Of a stretch of DNA of 10,168 nt, positions 1 through 7,154 are shown in pieces. The DNA is from Gemmatimonadota bacterium. Its GTDB lineage: Bacteria; Gemmatimonadota; Gemmatimonadetes; Gemmatimonadales; Gemmatimonadaceae. The stretch covers positions 1 through 10,168 of the forward strand of contig JAEUJK010000456.1 of assembly GCA_016794735.1 (NCBI GenBank), given 5' to 3'. A program made the translations under genes and the position numbers. Under the pieces are notes generated by a model, which was not told the DNA's origin, searched no databases, and saw nothing but the letters and a program-made list of their open reading frames with translations. Each line of letters opens with the position of its first letter. Position 1 is the first letter of the stretch.

Positions 1-1941
1 GCGGCCGATGTCCAGGTGGCTCCGGATGGACGCAGCGTTGCCTACGTGCGCCGCTGGAACGACCAGCTCACCGACAAGGCGTACACCAACATCTGGATGG
101 TGAACGCGGACGGCAGCAACCATCGTCCCATCACGTCCGGCAAGACGCACGATGCCTCGCCACGCTGGTCGCCCGACGGCAAGCGACTCGCGTACGTGAG
201 CGACAAGGGGGGAACCGGCCAGCTGTACATCCGCTGGATGGACACCGGGGAGTCGATCGCCATCACGCAGGGAGCGATCCCGCCCCAGTCGCCCGCCTGG
301 TCGCCGGACGGGTCGATGATCGCCTTTGCACAGTTTGTCCCCAAGGCTCCGCTGGTGATCGGCACCCCGTTGACGCCGCCCCCGGGCGCGCAGTGGGCGG
401 CCCCGCCCAAGTACACGGACGAACTGGTTTTTCGCTTCGACGGCGCCGGTGACATCCCGCCCGGCTTCACGCACCTCTTCGTGGTGCGCACCGACGGTGG
501 CTCACCGCGCCAGGTGACCAGCGGTGACTACCACTACAGCGGCGTCTTCGGCGGCGGCTTCGACTGGACGCCGGACGGGCGCGAGCTGATCGTGGCCGCA
601 CGCCGTCGCGAGGGCGCTGAACTCGAGTTGCTGGAGAGCGAGCTGTACGCGGTGGGCGTGCAGGACGGTGCGATGCGCCGCCTGACCGATCGCCTCGGCC
701 CCGACAACAGCCCGGTGGTGTCGCCCGATGGTCGCCTCATAGCGTGGACCGGGTATGAGGAGCGGCATGTCGGGTACCAGAACACGTTGCTCTGGGTGAT
801 GAACCGCGATGGCTCCAACAAGCGTGTGCTGTCGACGCGCATCGACAACAGCGTGTCCGCGCCACAGTGGGCCGCCGATGGATCCGGCGTGTACGTGCAG
901 TTCGACGAGAAGGGCAACAGCAAGGTCGCGCTCATCGCCCTCGATGGGTCGTATCGCGTGGTGGCCTCCAACCTCGGCGGCGGCGCTGGTGCGTACGGCG
1001 GCGGCAACTTCACCGTGGCGCGCAATGGGACGATTGCCTTCGGGATGTCCACGCCGAATGTGCCGTCCCAGGTGGCCGTGACGACGAGCGCCGCTGGGGC
1101 GCAGCCGCGGGTGGTGACGGCACTCAACGCCGACTTGCTCGCCTCCCGGACGCTCGGCGCCGTCGAGGAGATCTGGTGGGAGTCGTCAAAGGACAAGCGG
1201 CGCATCCAGGGGTGGATCATCAAGCCCCCGGGCTTCGACCCGCGCAGGAAGTACCCGCTGATCCTGGAGATTCATGGAGGACCGTTCGCGAACTACGGCG
1301 ACCGCTTCGATGACGAAAAGCAGATCATGGCCGCGCATGGGTTCGTCGTGCTGTACACCAACCCGCGGGGCAGCACCAGCTACGGTGAGGAGTTCGGGAA
1401 CCTCATCCACCATGCGTACCCGGGCGACGACTTCTACGACCTCAACTCCGGCGTGGACGCGGTGATCGCCAAGGGGTACATCGACGAGAAGAACCTGTTC
1501 GTCACGGGTGGGTCCGGCGGTGGCGTGCTGACGGCGTGGATGATCGGCAACACCGATCGCTTCCGTGCGGCGCTCGCCTTCTACCCGGTGATCAACTGGG
1601 AGAGCTTCTCGCTCACGGCCGACATGGCGCCGATGTCGGTGAAGAACTGGTTCCCGGGCTTCCCGTGGGAACACCCCGAGAACTACGACAAGCGCTCGCT
1701 GCTCTCCGTCGTGAAGAACGTGAAGACGCCAACACTCATCATGACGGGTGAGGAGGATTACCGGACGCCGATGTCCGAGTCGGAGCAGTACTACAAGGCG
1801 CTCAAGATGCGCGGCGTCGATGCGGTGCTGGTCCGGGTGCCGGAGGAGCCGCACGGCATCCGCAAGCGGCCCAGTCATGCGGCGTCCAAGCTGACGACAC
1901 TGGCCGGGTGGTTTGACAAGTACAAGGCGCCGGTGCAATGA
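1..1941 (+). CDS. S9-family serine peptidase (prolyl oligopeptidase/acylaminoacyl-peptidase type), 5'-truncated by the window
   Basis: Likely an exported peptidase that cleaves short peptides. The reading frame is open from base 1, and the first residues (AADVQV) align with residue 33 onward of the downstream paralogue. About 32 N-terminal residues, presumably including a signal peptide, therefore lie upstream; the GTG at 16 is not the true start. The N-terminal two-thirds is a WD40-like propeller with repeated SPxWSPDG-type motifs. The C-terminal 247 residues form an alpha/beta-hydrolase domain: HGGP oxyanion-region motif, nucleophile Ser in GGSGG (codon TCC, 1513-1515), Asp in EEDYRTP (1756-1758) and His in EPHG (1852-1854). 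The triad is intact, so it should be active. The gene ends 26 nt before the next peptidase and probably shares its transcript. The family call is strong; the substrate is unknown. Confidence 0.93.
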   Translation, partial: AADVQVAPDGRSVAYVRRWNDQLTDKAYTNIWMVNADGSNHRPITSGKTHDASPRWSPDGKRLAYVSDKGGTGQLYIRWMDTGESIAITQGAIPPQSPAWSPDGSMIAFAQFVPKAPLVIGTPLTPPPGAQWAAPPKYTDELVFRFDGAGDIPPGFTHLFVVRTDGGSPRQVTSGDYHYSGVFGGGFDWTPDGRELIVAARRREGAELELLESELYAVGVQDGAMRRLTDRLGPDNSPVVSPDGRLIAWTGYEERHVGYQNTLLWVMNRDGSNKRVLSTRIDNSVSAPQWAADGSGVYVQFDEKGNSKVALIALDGSYRVVASNLGGGAGAYGGGNFTVARNGTIAFGMSTPNVPSQVAVTTSAAGAQPRVVTALNADLLASRTLGAVEEIWWESSKDKRRIQGWIIKPPGFDPRRKYPLILEIHGGPFANYGDRFDDEKQIMAAHGFVVLYTNPRGSTSYGEEFGNLIHHAYPGDDFYDLNSGVDAVIAKGYIDEKNLFVTGGSGGGVLTAWMIGNTDRFRAALAFYPVINWESFSLTADMAPMSVKNWFPGFPWEHPENYDKRSLLSVVKNVKTPTLIMTGEEDYRTPMSESEQYYKALKMRGVDAVLVRVPEEPHGIRKRPSHAASKLTTLAGWFDKYKAPVQ

Positions 1942-1957
1942 CCATCGGCCTTCCGAC

Positions 1958-1961
1958 GGAG
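1958..1961 (+). promoter_or_regulatory. Ribosome binding site that decides the start of the second S9 peptidase
   Basis: GGAG lies 6 nt before the ATG at 1968. It favours this start over the in-frame ATG at 1938, which overlaps the stop of the preceding gene (ATGA) and would put ten extra residues in front of an otherwise well-formed signal peptide. Confidence 0.7.
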
Positions 1962-1967
1962 AAGATC

Positions 1968-4007
1968 ATGCGTAGCGCTGCCCTGGTTCTCGCCTTGCTC
2001 GCCGCGCCGCTGGCGGCGCAGCCCCGTCCACTCACCCCGGGCGACGTGTTTGCCCTGGCCTATGCGGCCGACCCGCAGGTCAGCGCGGACGGGCAGTGGG
2101 TCGCGTACGTGCGGCAGTGGAGCGATCCATCCATCGACCGCCGTTACAGCAACATCTGGTTGGTCAAGGCAGATGGCTCCGAGCACCGTCCATTGACGGG
2201 CGGGTCGTTCACCGAACACTCGCCGCGCTGGTCCCCGGACGGTTCGCGCCTGCTCTACATCTCCAATCGTGGCGGGTCACCCCAGCTGTACGTGCGGTAC
2301 ATGGCGACCGGTGAGGCCTTCGCCGTGACCAACCTGCGACAGCCGCCGGGCTCTCCCGCGTGGTCGGCCGACGGGTCGCAGATCGCGTATCTCGCGCTGG
2401 TGCCCAAGGCACCGCTGGTGATCGGCACACCACTCACGCCGCCGCCAGGCGCGCAGTGGGCCGCGCCCCCGAAGTACACGGAGAACCTGGTGTTCCGCTT
2501 TGACGGGGTCGGCGAGGTACCTACCGGTTTCGTGCATGCCTTTGTGGTGCCCGCCCTTGGTGGCGCGCCGCGACAGGTGACGAGTGGCGACTTCAACCAC
2601 GGGGGCACGCCGTATGGTGGTGGCTCACTCGCGTGGACACCCGACGGCACTGAACTCGTCCTTCCCGCCCGGCGCGGCGAACGTCCGGAGTGGAATGCGC
2701 GTGAGAGCGACCTCTTCGCGGTCAATGTGCGCAGCGGCGCGCTGCGCCGCCTCACCGAGCGGTTCGGCCCCGACGCGTCGCCGGCGGTGTCGCCCGATGG
2801 CCAGCTGATCGCCTGGGTGGGGTACGACGATCGCAAGCAGGGATACCAGAACACCATGCTGTACGTGATGAACCGCGATGGCTCCAACAAGCGTGTCGTC
2901 TCCACCAAGCTCGACAACAGCGTCGGTTCCCCCGCGTGGAGTGCCGACAGCAAGGCGATCTACGGGCAGGTCGATGACCGTGGCAATACGAAGGTCATGC
3001 GCTTCACGCTGGACGGCAGCATCACGACGGTCGCCACACATCTCGGAGGGGGAACCTCGGCGTACAGCGGCGGGTCGTTCAGCGTGTCGCGCACGGGCAC
3101 GGTCGCGTACACCCACAGCACGGTGGCGATCCCGAGTGAGGTGGCGGTGACCACGGCGGCATCCACCACGCCGCGCGTGTTGACGGCGCTCAACGCGACC
3201 CTGCTGGCCGACCGTTCGATCGGCGAGGTCGAGGAGATCTGGTACGAGTCGTCCAAGGACAAGCGCAAGATCCACGGCTGGATCGTCAAGCCACCCGGCT
3301 TCGACGCGCGCCGGAAGTATCCGTTGATCCTGGAGATTCACGGCGGCCCGTTTGCCAACTACGGCGACCGCTTCGATGAGGAAAAGCAGCTCATGGCGGC
3401 GGCCGGCTTCGTGGTGCTGTACACCAACCCGCGGGGCAGCACCAGCTACGGCGAGGAGTTCGGCAACCTCATTCATCACGCCTACCCCGGCGACGACTTC
3501 CACGACCTCAACGCGGGCGTGGACGCCGTGATCGCCAAGGGGTACATCGACGAGAAGAACCTCTTCGTCACTGGCGGGAGCGGTGGTGGTGTGCTCACCG
3601 CATGGATGATCGGGCACACCGATCGCTTCCGCGCGGCGCTCGCGTTCTACCCGGTGATCAACTGGGAGAGCTTCTCCCTCACAGCCGACATGGCACCGAG
3701 TTCGGTGAACAACTGGTTCCCCGGCTTCCCGTGGGACTTCCCGGAGAACTACGACAAGCGCTCCTTGCTCTCGGTGGTGAAGAACGTGAAGACGCCGACC
3801 CTCATCATGACCGGTGAGGAGGACTATCGCACGCCGATGTCGGAGTCGGAGCAGTACTACAAGGCGCTCAAGATGCGTGGGGTGGACGCGGTGCTGGTCC
3901 GCGTGCCAGAGGAGCCGCATGGCATCCGGCGTCGGCCAAGCCACGAGGCGTCGAAGCTGACGACGCTCGCGGGGTGGTTCAACAAGTACAAGGCGCCGGT
4001 GCAGTGA
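1968..4007 (+). CDS. S9-family serine peptidase, secreted, complete; tandem paralogue of the preceding gene
   Basis: A 679-residue exported peptidase. Residues 1 to about 18 form a signal peptide (MRSAALVLALLAAPLAAQ), with likely cleavage near AAQ. Residues about 33-430 are a WD40-like beta-propeller with motifs such as SPRWSPDG (85-92), AWSADG (131-136), AWTPDG (222-227) and SPAVSPDG (271-278). Residues 433-679 are the alpha/beta-hydrolase domain, with Ser538 in GGSGG (codon AGC, 3579-3581), Asp619 and His651. In S9 enzymes the propeller filters substrates, so only oligopeptides normally reach the active site. The catalytic domain is about 93% identical to that of the preceding gene (17 substitutions in 247 residues); the propeller is clearly more diverged. 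The gene lies in a co-directional run and the next gene begins 4 nt after its stop. It could be an acylaminoacyl-, dipeptidyl- or prolyl-type enzyme; the sequence does not decide which. Confidence 0.95.
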   Translation: MRSAALVLALLAAPLAAQPRPLTPGDVFALAYAADPQVSADGQWVAYVRQWSDPSIDRRYSNIWLVKADGSEHRPLTGGSFTEHSPRWSPDGSRLLYISNRGGSPQLYVRYMATGEAFAVTNLRQPPGSPAWSADGSQIAYLALVPKAPLVIGTPLTPPPGAQWAAPPKYTENLVFRFDGVGEVPTGFVHAFVVPALGGAPRQVTSGDFNHGGTPYGGGSLAWTPDGTELVLPARRGERPEWNARESDLFAVNVRSGALRRLTERFGPDASPAVSPDGQLIAWVGYDDRKQGYQNTMLYVMNRDGSNKRVVSTKLDNSVGSPAWSADSKAIYGQVDDRGNTKVMRFTLDGSITTVATHLGGGTSAYSGGSFSVSRTGTVAYTHSTVAIPSEVAVTTAASTTPRVLTALNATLLADRSIGEVEEIWYESSKDKRKIHGWIVKPPGFDARRKYPLILEIHGGPFANYGDRFDEEKQLMAAAGFVVLYTNPRGSTSYGEEFGNLIHHAYPGDDFHDLNAGVDAVIAKGYIDEKNLFVTGGSGGGVLTAWMIGHTDRFRAALAFYPVINWESFSLTADMAPSSVNNWFPGFPWDFPENYDKRSLLSVVKNVKTPTLIMTGEEDYRTPMSESEQYYKALKMRGVDAVLVRVPEEPHGIRRRPSHEASKLTTLAGWFNKYKAPVQ

Positions 4008-4011
4008 TCGC

Positions 4012-5358
4012 GTGAACCGTCGACGCTTCCTGAAACACACCGCCGCATCGACGGCCGCGTGGTCGGCTGTCCCGCACGCGCTCGCCGCGTGGCCGCCCCA
4101 ACCCGCCGACCGGATGTCCTGGTGGCGGGAGGCACGCTTCGGGATGTTTGTCCACTTCGGCCTCTACTCCATCCCGGGCGGCGAGTGGAAGGGCACGTTC
4201 GTCGGGTCGCATGAGTGGATGCGGAACAACGCGAAGGTGCCCCACGAGGAGTACATCCAGCTGGCGCAGCAGTTCAATCCGACCCGCCTGGATGTCGACG
4301 CGATCGTGCGCCTCGCGAAGGAGGCGGGCCAGCGCTACATCGTCGTCACGACCAAGCATCACGAGGGGTTCTCGCTCTTCGACTCCCGGCATTCCACGTA
4401 CGACGTCATGGCCACGCCGTACCGCCGTGACATCATGCGCGCATTCGCGGAGTCGTGCCGTCGCCATGAGATGAAGCTGGGGTGGTATTACTCCATCATG
4501 GATTGGTACCACCCCGACTACCTCCCGCGCCGCGACTGGGAGGTGCGCGACGCCACCGGGGCGTCGTTCGACCGGTACGTGCAGTTCATGAACGCGCAGC
4601 TTACCGAGTTGCTCACCAACTACGGCGAGATCTCGGTGATGTGGTTCGACGGGCAGTGGGAGTCCACCTGGAACCACACGTTGGGACAGGCGACCTACGA
4701 CCTCTGCCGTCGACTGCAGCCGCGCGTGATCATGAACAACCGCGTCGACGTGAAGGCAGCGGGCGGCGACGATCGTACCCTCGGCGGCGGGATGGCGGGC
4801 GACTACAGCACGCCGGAGCTGGAGGTGCCCGCGCGCGGGCTCCCGGGGCAGGACTGGGAAACGTGCATGACGATGAACGACAACTGGGGCTACGCGAAGG
4901 ACGACGAGAACTGGAAGTCGCCGGCCAAGTTGATCGGGCTGCTCGTGGAAACGGCGAGCAAGGGCGGCAACCTGCTGCTCAACATCGGGCCGATGGGCGA
5001 TGGCCGTGTGCCCCAGCCATCCATCGATGGCTTGCGCGCGATGGGCGCATGGTTGCGCGTGAATGGCGATGCCATCTACGGCACCGAGGCGTCGCTGATC
5101 GACGTGCCCGAGTGCCGCACCACCACACGCGGGCGCGAGGTCAACGTGCTGGTCGAGCGCTGGCGTCCGGGGCCGCTGTCGCTGGCAGGACTCCGCGGCA
5201 CTCCTCGACGTGCGCTCCTGCTCGCCGATCGCCGGGCCGAGATTCCTCTGCGCACCACCCCCGATGGTATCGCACTCGTCCTTCCGGATCGTCCGCCCGA
5301 CCCGATCTGCTCTGTGGTGAGGATCGAGTTCGAGGCGCCGCCCTCTTCCCGCGCCTGA
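4012..5358 (+). CDS. Tat-exported GH29 alpha-L-fucosidase
   Basis: A 448-residue retaining glycosidase predicted to release terminal L-fucose from glycans in the periplasm or outside the cell. It starts at a GTG 4 nt after the previous stop, with no clear Shine-Dalgarno sequence, so translation is probably coupled. The N-terminus MNRRRFLKHTAAS is a twin-arginine signal (RRxFLK) followed by a hydrophobic stretch ending near HALA (residue 25). GH29 hallmarks follow: WWREARFGMFVHFGLYS (37-53), KHHEGF (115-120) and VMWFDGQW (209-216). Asp213 (4648-4650) is the expected nucleophile by family precedent. The acid/base is less certain: Glu269, Glu271 or Glu283 are candidates. NWGY (291-294) and LLLNIGPMGDG (321-331) are also typical of the family. 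Residues from about 365 form a small C-terminal beta domain. Length fits compact bacterial GH29 enzymes. Substrate linkage is unknown. Confidence 0.93.
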   Translation: MNRRRFLKHTAASTAAWSAVPHALAAWPPQPADRMSWWREARFGMFVHFGLYSIPGGEWKGTFVGSHEWMRNNAKVPHEEYIQLAQQFNPTRLDVDAIVRLAKEAGQRYIVVTTKHHEGFSLFDSRHSTYDVMATPYRRDIMRAFAESCRRHEMKLGWYYSIMDWYHPDYLPRRDWEVRDATGASFDRYVQFMNAQLTELLTNYGEISVMWFDGQWESTWNHTLGQATYDLCRRLQPRVIMNNRVDVKAAGGDDRTLGGGMAGDYSTPELEVPARGLPGQDWETCMTMNDNWGYAKDDENWKSPAKLIGLLVETASKGGNLLLNIGPMGDGRVPQPSIDGLRAMGAWLRVNGDAIYGTEASLIDVPECRTTTRGREVNVLVERWRPGPLSLAGLRGTPRRALLLADRRAEIPLRTTPDGIALVLPDRPPDPICSVVRIEFEAPPSSRA

Positions 5359-5379
5359 ACGGGACTGCCGAGGACGGGC

Positions 5380-5392
5380 GGCGCAAGGCGCC
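5380..5392 (+). repeat. Short G+C-rich hairpin after the fucosidase gene
   Basis: GGCGC and GCGCC (5-bp stem) enclose a 3-nt loop (AAG), 22 nt after the fucosidase stop. No T-tract follows, so it is not a convincing intrinsic terminator. It could be a 3'-end stabilising or pausing structure, or chance in G+C-rich DNA. Confidence 0.3.
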
Positions 5393-5411
5393 CTCTCGCG
5401 GAATGCAGCCG

Positions 5412-5442
5412 CCGGTGACACGTTCGGGGGTCCCGTCACCGG
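5412..5442 (+). repeat. Strong inverted repeat (8-bp arms) just upstream of the PQQ dehydrogenase start
   Basis: CCGGTGAC (5412-5419) is perfectly complementary to GTCACCGG (5435-5442), around a 15-nt loop. The loop can instead form an inner CGGG/CCCG stem (5425-5428/5432-5435). The 3' arm ends 11 nt before the ATG at 5454 and contains the only weak ribosome-binding-like bases (GGTG, 5441-5444). No T-run follows. It may be a factor-dependent terminator, an attenuator, or a translation-control hairpin that masks the start. If the upstream ATG at 5403 were the real start, the repeat would be coding. Confidence 0.5.
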
Positions 5443-5453
5443 TGCCCGCCCTC

Positions 5454-7109
5454 ATGTCGTTCCGTCGACTCGTCGCCACGACCTTGCTTGCCGCGCCCCT
5501 GGGTGCCTGGGCCCAACGGCCCGTGAATCCCGCGGAGCTGCTCTCGCCGCCGCCGTCCGAGTGGCTGAGTTATGGTCGCACCTACGACAACCAGCGCTTC
5601 TCACCGCTCACGCAGGTGAACCGCCAGACGGTGCGCCAACTCGCGCCGACCGCGGTCTATCAGATGAACGTGCAGCGCGCCGACGGGCTTGAGGCCACGC
5701 CGATCGTGGCGGGCGGCGTGATGTACATGACCACCTCGCACAACAGCGTGCTCGCCTTCGACCTGCGCACGCACAAGCGCCTGTGGCAATACAATCATGA
5801 GCGAAACCCCAAGGCGTCCTTCTGCTGTGGACCGGTGAACCGCGGCGTGGCGATCGCGAACGACAAGGTCTTCATGGCGACGCTGGATTCGCGCCTCATT
5901 GCCCTCGACGCTCGCACGGGCGCGGTCAAGTGGAACATCGCGGTGCGCGCGGCGGACTCGGCGTATTCCAATACCGAGGCGCCGCTCGTGATCGGCAACA
6001 AGGTGATCGTTGGGGTCGCGGGTGGTGAATACGGCATCCGGGGTTCGGTGCAGGCGTACGACACCGAAAGCGGGCGCCTCATCTGGCGCTTCTATACGGT
6101 GCCGTCGCCGCAGGACGGCGGCTGGTGGGGCAAGTGGGCGCCGCGGACGCCATGGGGCGACGTCATGCCGCGCAACATGGCGAAGGAAAAGGCCGACTCC
6201 GCGAAGTACCCCAACACCTGGCAGCATGGCGGCGCCCCGGTCTGGGTGACGCCGGCGTATGACCCCGAGCTGGGGCTCATCTACTTCGGCACCGGCAACC
6301 CGTCACCCTCCAACGACGGCGTGCTCCGCCCGGGCGACAACCTCTACAACAACAGCACGGTCGCCATCGAGGCCGAGACCGGCAAGTTGCGCTGGTACGT
6401 GCAGCACGTGCCGCACGACGTGTGGGACTACGACATCCCGAACCCGCCGATCCTCGCGCGCGTGGGCGGCCGCAAGGTCGTGATGCACGCCGCCAAGGAA
6501 GGGTGGACCTACATCATGGATGCCGCCACCGGCGAGGCCATTCGCCGGTCCGAGGAGTTCGTGCCGCACGAGAACATGTGGGTGGTGCCCGACGACAAGG
6601 GCGTCCTCATGCGGCCCGGGATCTTCGGCGGGGCCAACTGGCCGCCGTCCTCGTTCTCGCCGCAGACCGGTTTGATGTACGTCCCCGCGCGCGACCGGCC
6701 CAACATGGCCACGCGCCAGGAAAGCGAACTCGAGATCGGCAAGATGTTCACGAGTGGCTCGTTTCCCCGCATCCCCGGGAACGAGCCGAAGGGGATCCTG
6801 GCGGCGATCGACATCGCCACCGGGAAGATCAAGTGGAAATCCGAGCGGCCGAAGTGGGTGTGGAGCGGCACGCTCGCGACGGCGGGTGGGCTCGTCTTCA
6901 TGGGCGAGACCGACGGCTGGTTCCGCGCGTATGATGCGGCGACCGGTGAGGTGCTCTGGTCGTTCTTCTGTGGCGCCGGTGTCGACTCGTCGCCGATCAC
7001 CTATGAACTCGATGGACGCCAGTATGTCGCGGTCGCGGCCGGGGGCATTCGGTACGAACAACTGCGCGGCAACGCCCTCTTTGTCTTTGCCCTGCCCGGT
7101 GGGAGGTAG
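5454..7109 (+). CDS. PQQ-dependent dehydrogenase-like beta-propeller protein, periplasmic, no heme domain
   Basis: A 551-residue quinoprotein predicted to oxidise an alcohol or sugar in the periplasm. The ATG at 5454 gives a clean signal peptide, MSFRRLVATTLLAAPLGAWAQ. In-frame ATG 5403 and GTG 5442 are alternatives that fit less well. Propeller-blade motifs include AFDLRTHKRLW (101-111), ALDARTGAVKW (150-160), AIEAETGKLRW (304-314), AIDIATGKIKW (451-461) and AYDAATGEVLW (492-502). Cofactor-site features are a vicinal disulfide candidate (Cys124-Cys125 in SFCCGP) and probable metal ligands Glu192 (GGEYG) and Asn282 (TGNPSPSN). The likely catalytic base is Asp325 in WDYD, with Asp327 two residues on. 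No CxxCH motif is present, so it lacks a heme c domain and would need a separate electron acceptor. Its own promoter is possible after a 95-nt gap. Class is firm, substrate unknown: it could be an alcohol- or a sugar-oxidising enzyme. Confidence 0.88.
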   Translation: MSFRRLVATTLLAAPLGAWAQRPVNPAELLSPPPSEWLSYGRTYDNQRFSPLTQVNRQTVRQLAPTAVYQMNVQRADGLEATPIVAGGVMYMTTSHNSVLAFDLRTHKRLWQYNHERNPKASFCCGPVNRGVAIANDKVFMATLDSRLIALDARTGAVKWNIAVRAADSAYSNTEAPLVIGNKVIVGVAGGEYGIRGSVQAYDTESGRLIWRFYTVPSPQDGGWWGKWAPRTPWGDVMPRNMAKEKADSAKYPNTWQHGGAPVWVTPAYDPELGLIYFGTGNPSPSNDGVLRPGDNLYNNSTVAIEAETGKLRWYVQHVPHDVWDYDIPNPPILARVGGRKVVMHAAKEGWTYIMDAATGEAIRRSEEFVPHENMWVVPDDKGVLMRPGIFGGANWPPSSFSPQTGLMYVPARDRPNMATRQESELEIGKMFTSGSFPRIPGNEPKGILAAIDIATGKIKWKSERPKWVWSGTLATAGGLVFMGETDGWFRAYDAATGEVLWSFFCGAGVDSSPITYELDGRQYVAVAAGGIRYEQLRGNALFVFALPGGR

Positions 7110-7140
7110 TTCGCACCCGACACCGGACAGGGGTTCGCAC
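7109..7140. repeat. Direct repeat GTTCGCAC in the convergent gap
   Basis: GTTCGCAC occurs at 7109-7116 and 7133-7140, between the 3' ends of the PQQ gene and the minus-strand DsrE-like gene. The 45-nt gap has no strong terminator hairpin; only a 4-bp GTTC/GAAC stem (7133-7145) is visible. The repeat is real but may be chance. Confidence 0.3.
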
Positions 7141-7154
7141 GGAACGGCGCGCGG

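Noticed and set aside
1938..1967. ATG at 1938 as start of the second S9 peptidase
   Set aside because: Although it forms an ATGA overlap with the previous stop, it adds ten residues before a complete signal peptide, and the good GGAG site serves the ATG at 1968.
2625..4040. 471-residue open frame on the minus strand across the second S9 peptidase
   Set aside because: Antisense shadow typical of high-G+C coding DNA; Arg/His/Val-rich with no recognisable domain, while the + strand gene has an intact catalytic triad.
3979..5439. 486-residue open frame on the minus strand across the fucosidase
   Set aside because: Same type of antisense shadow; the opposite frame encodes a full GH29 enzyme.
4482..5453. 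A long frame continuous with the PQQ protein, which would make an 875-residue fusion
   Set aside because: The upstream part is an alternate frame of the fucosidase gene with low-complexity Arg/Ala/Gly sequence. The signal peptide at 5454 marks the real start.
7110..7154. Bidirectional terminator between the convergent genes
   Set aside because: Only a 4-bp GTTC/GAAC stem without T-tracts on either strand could be found.
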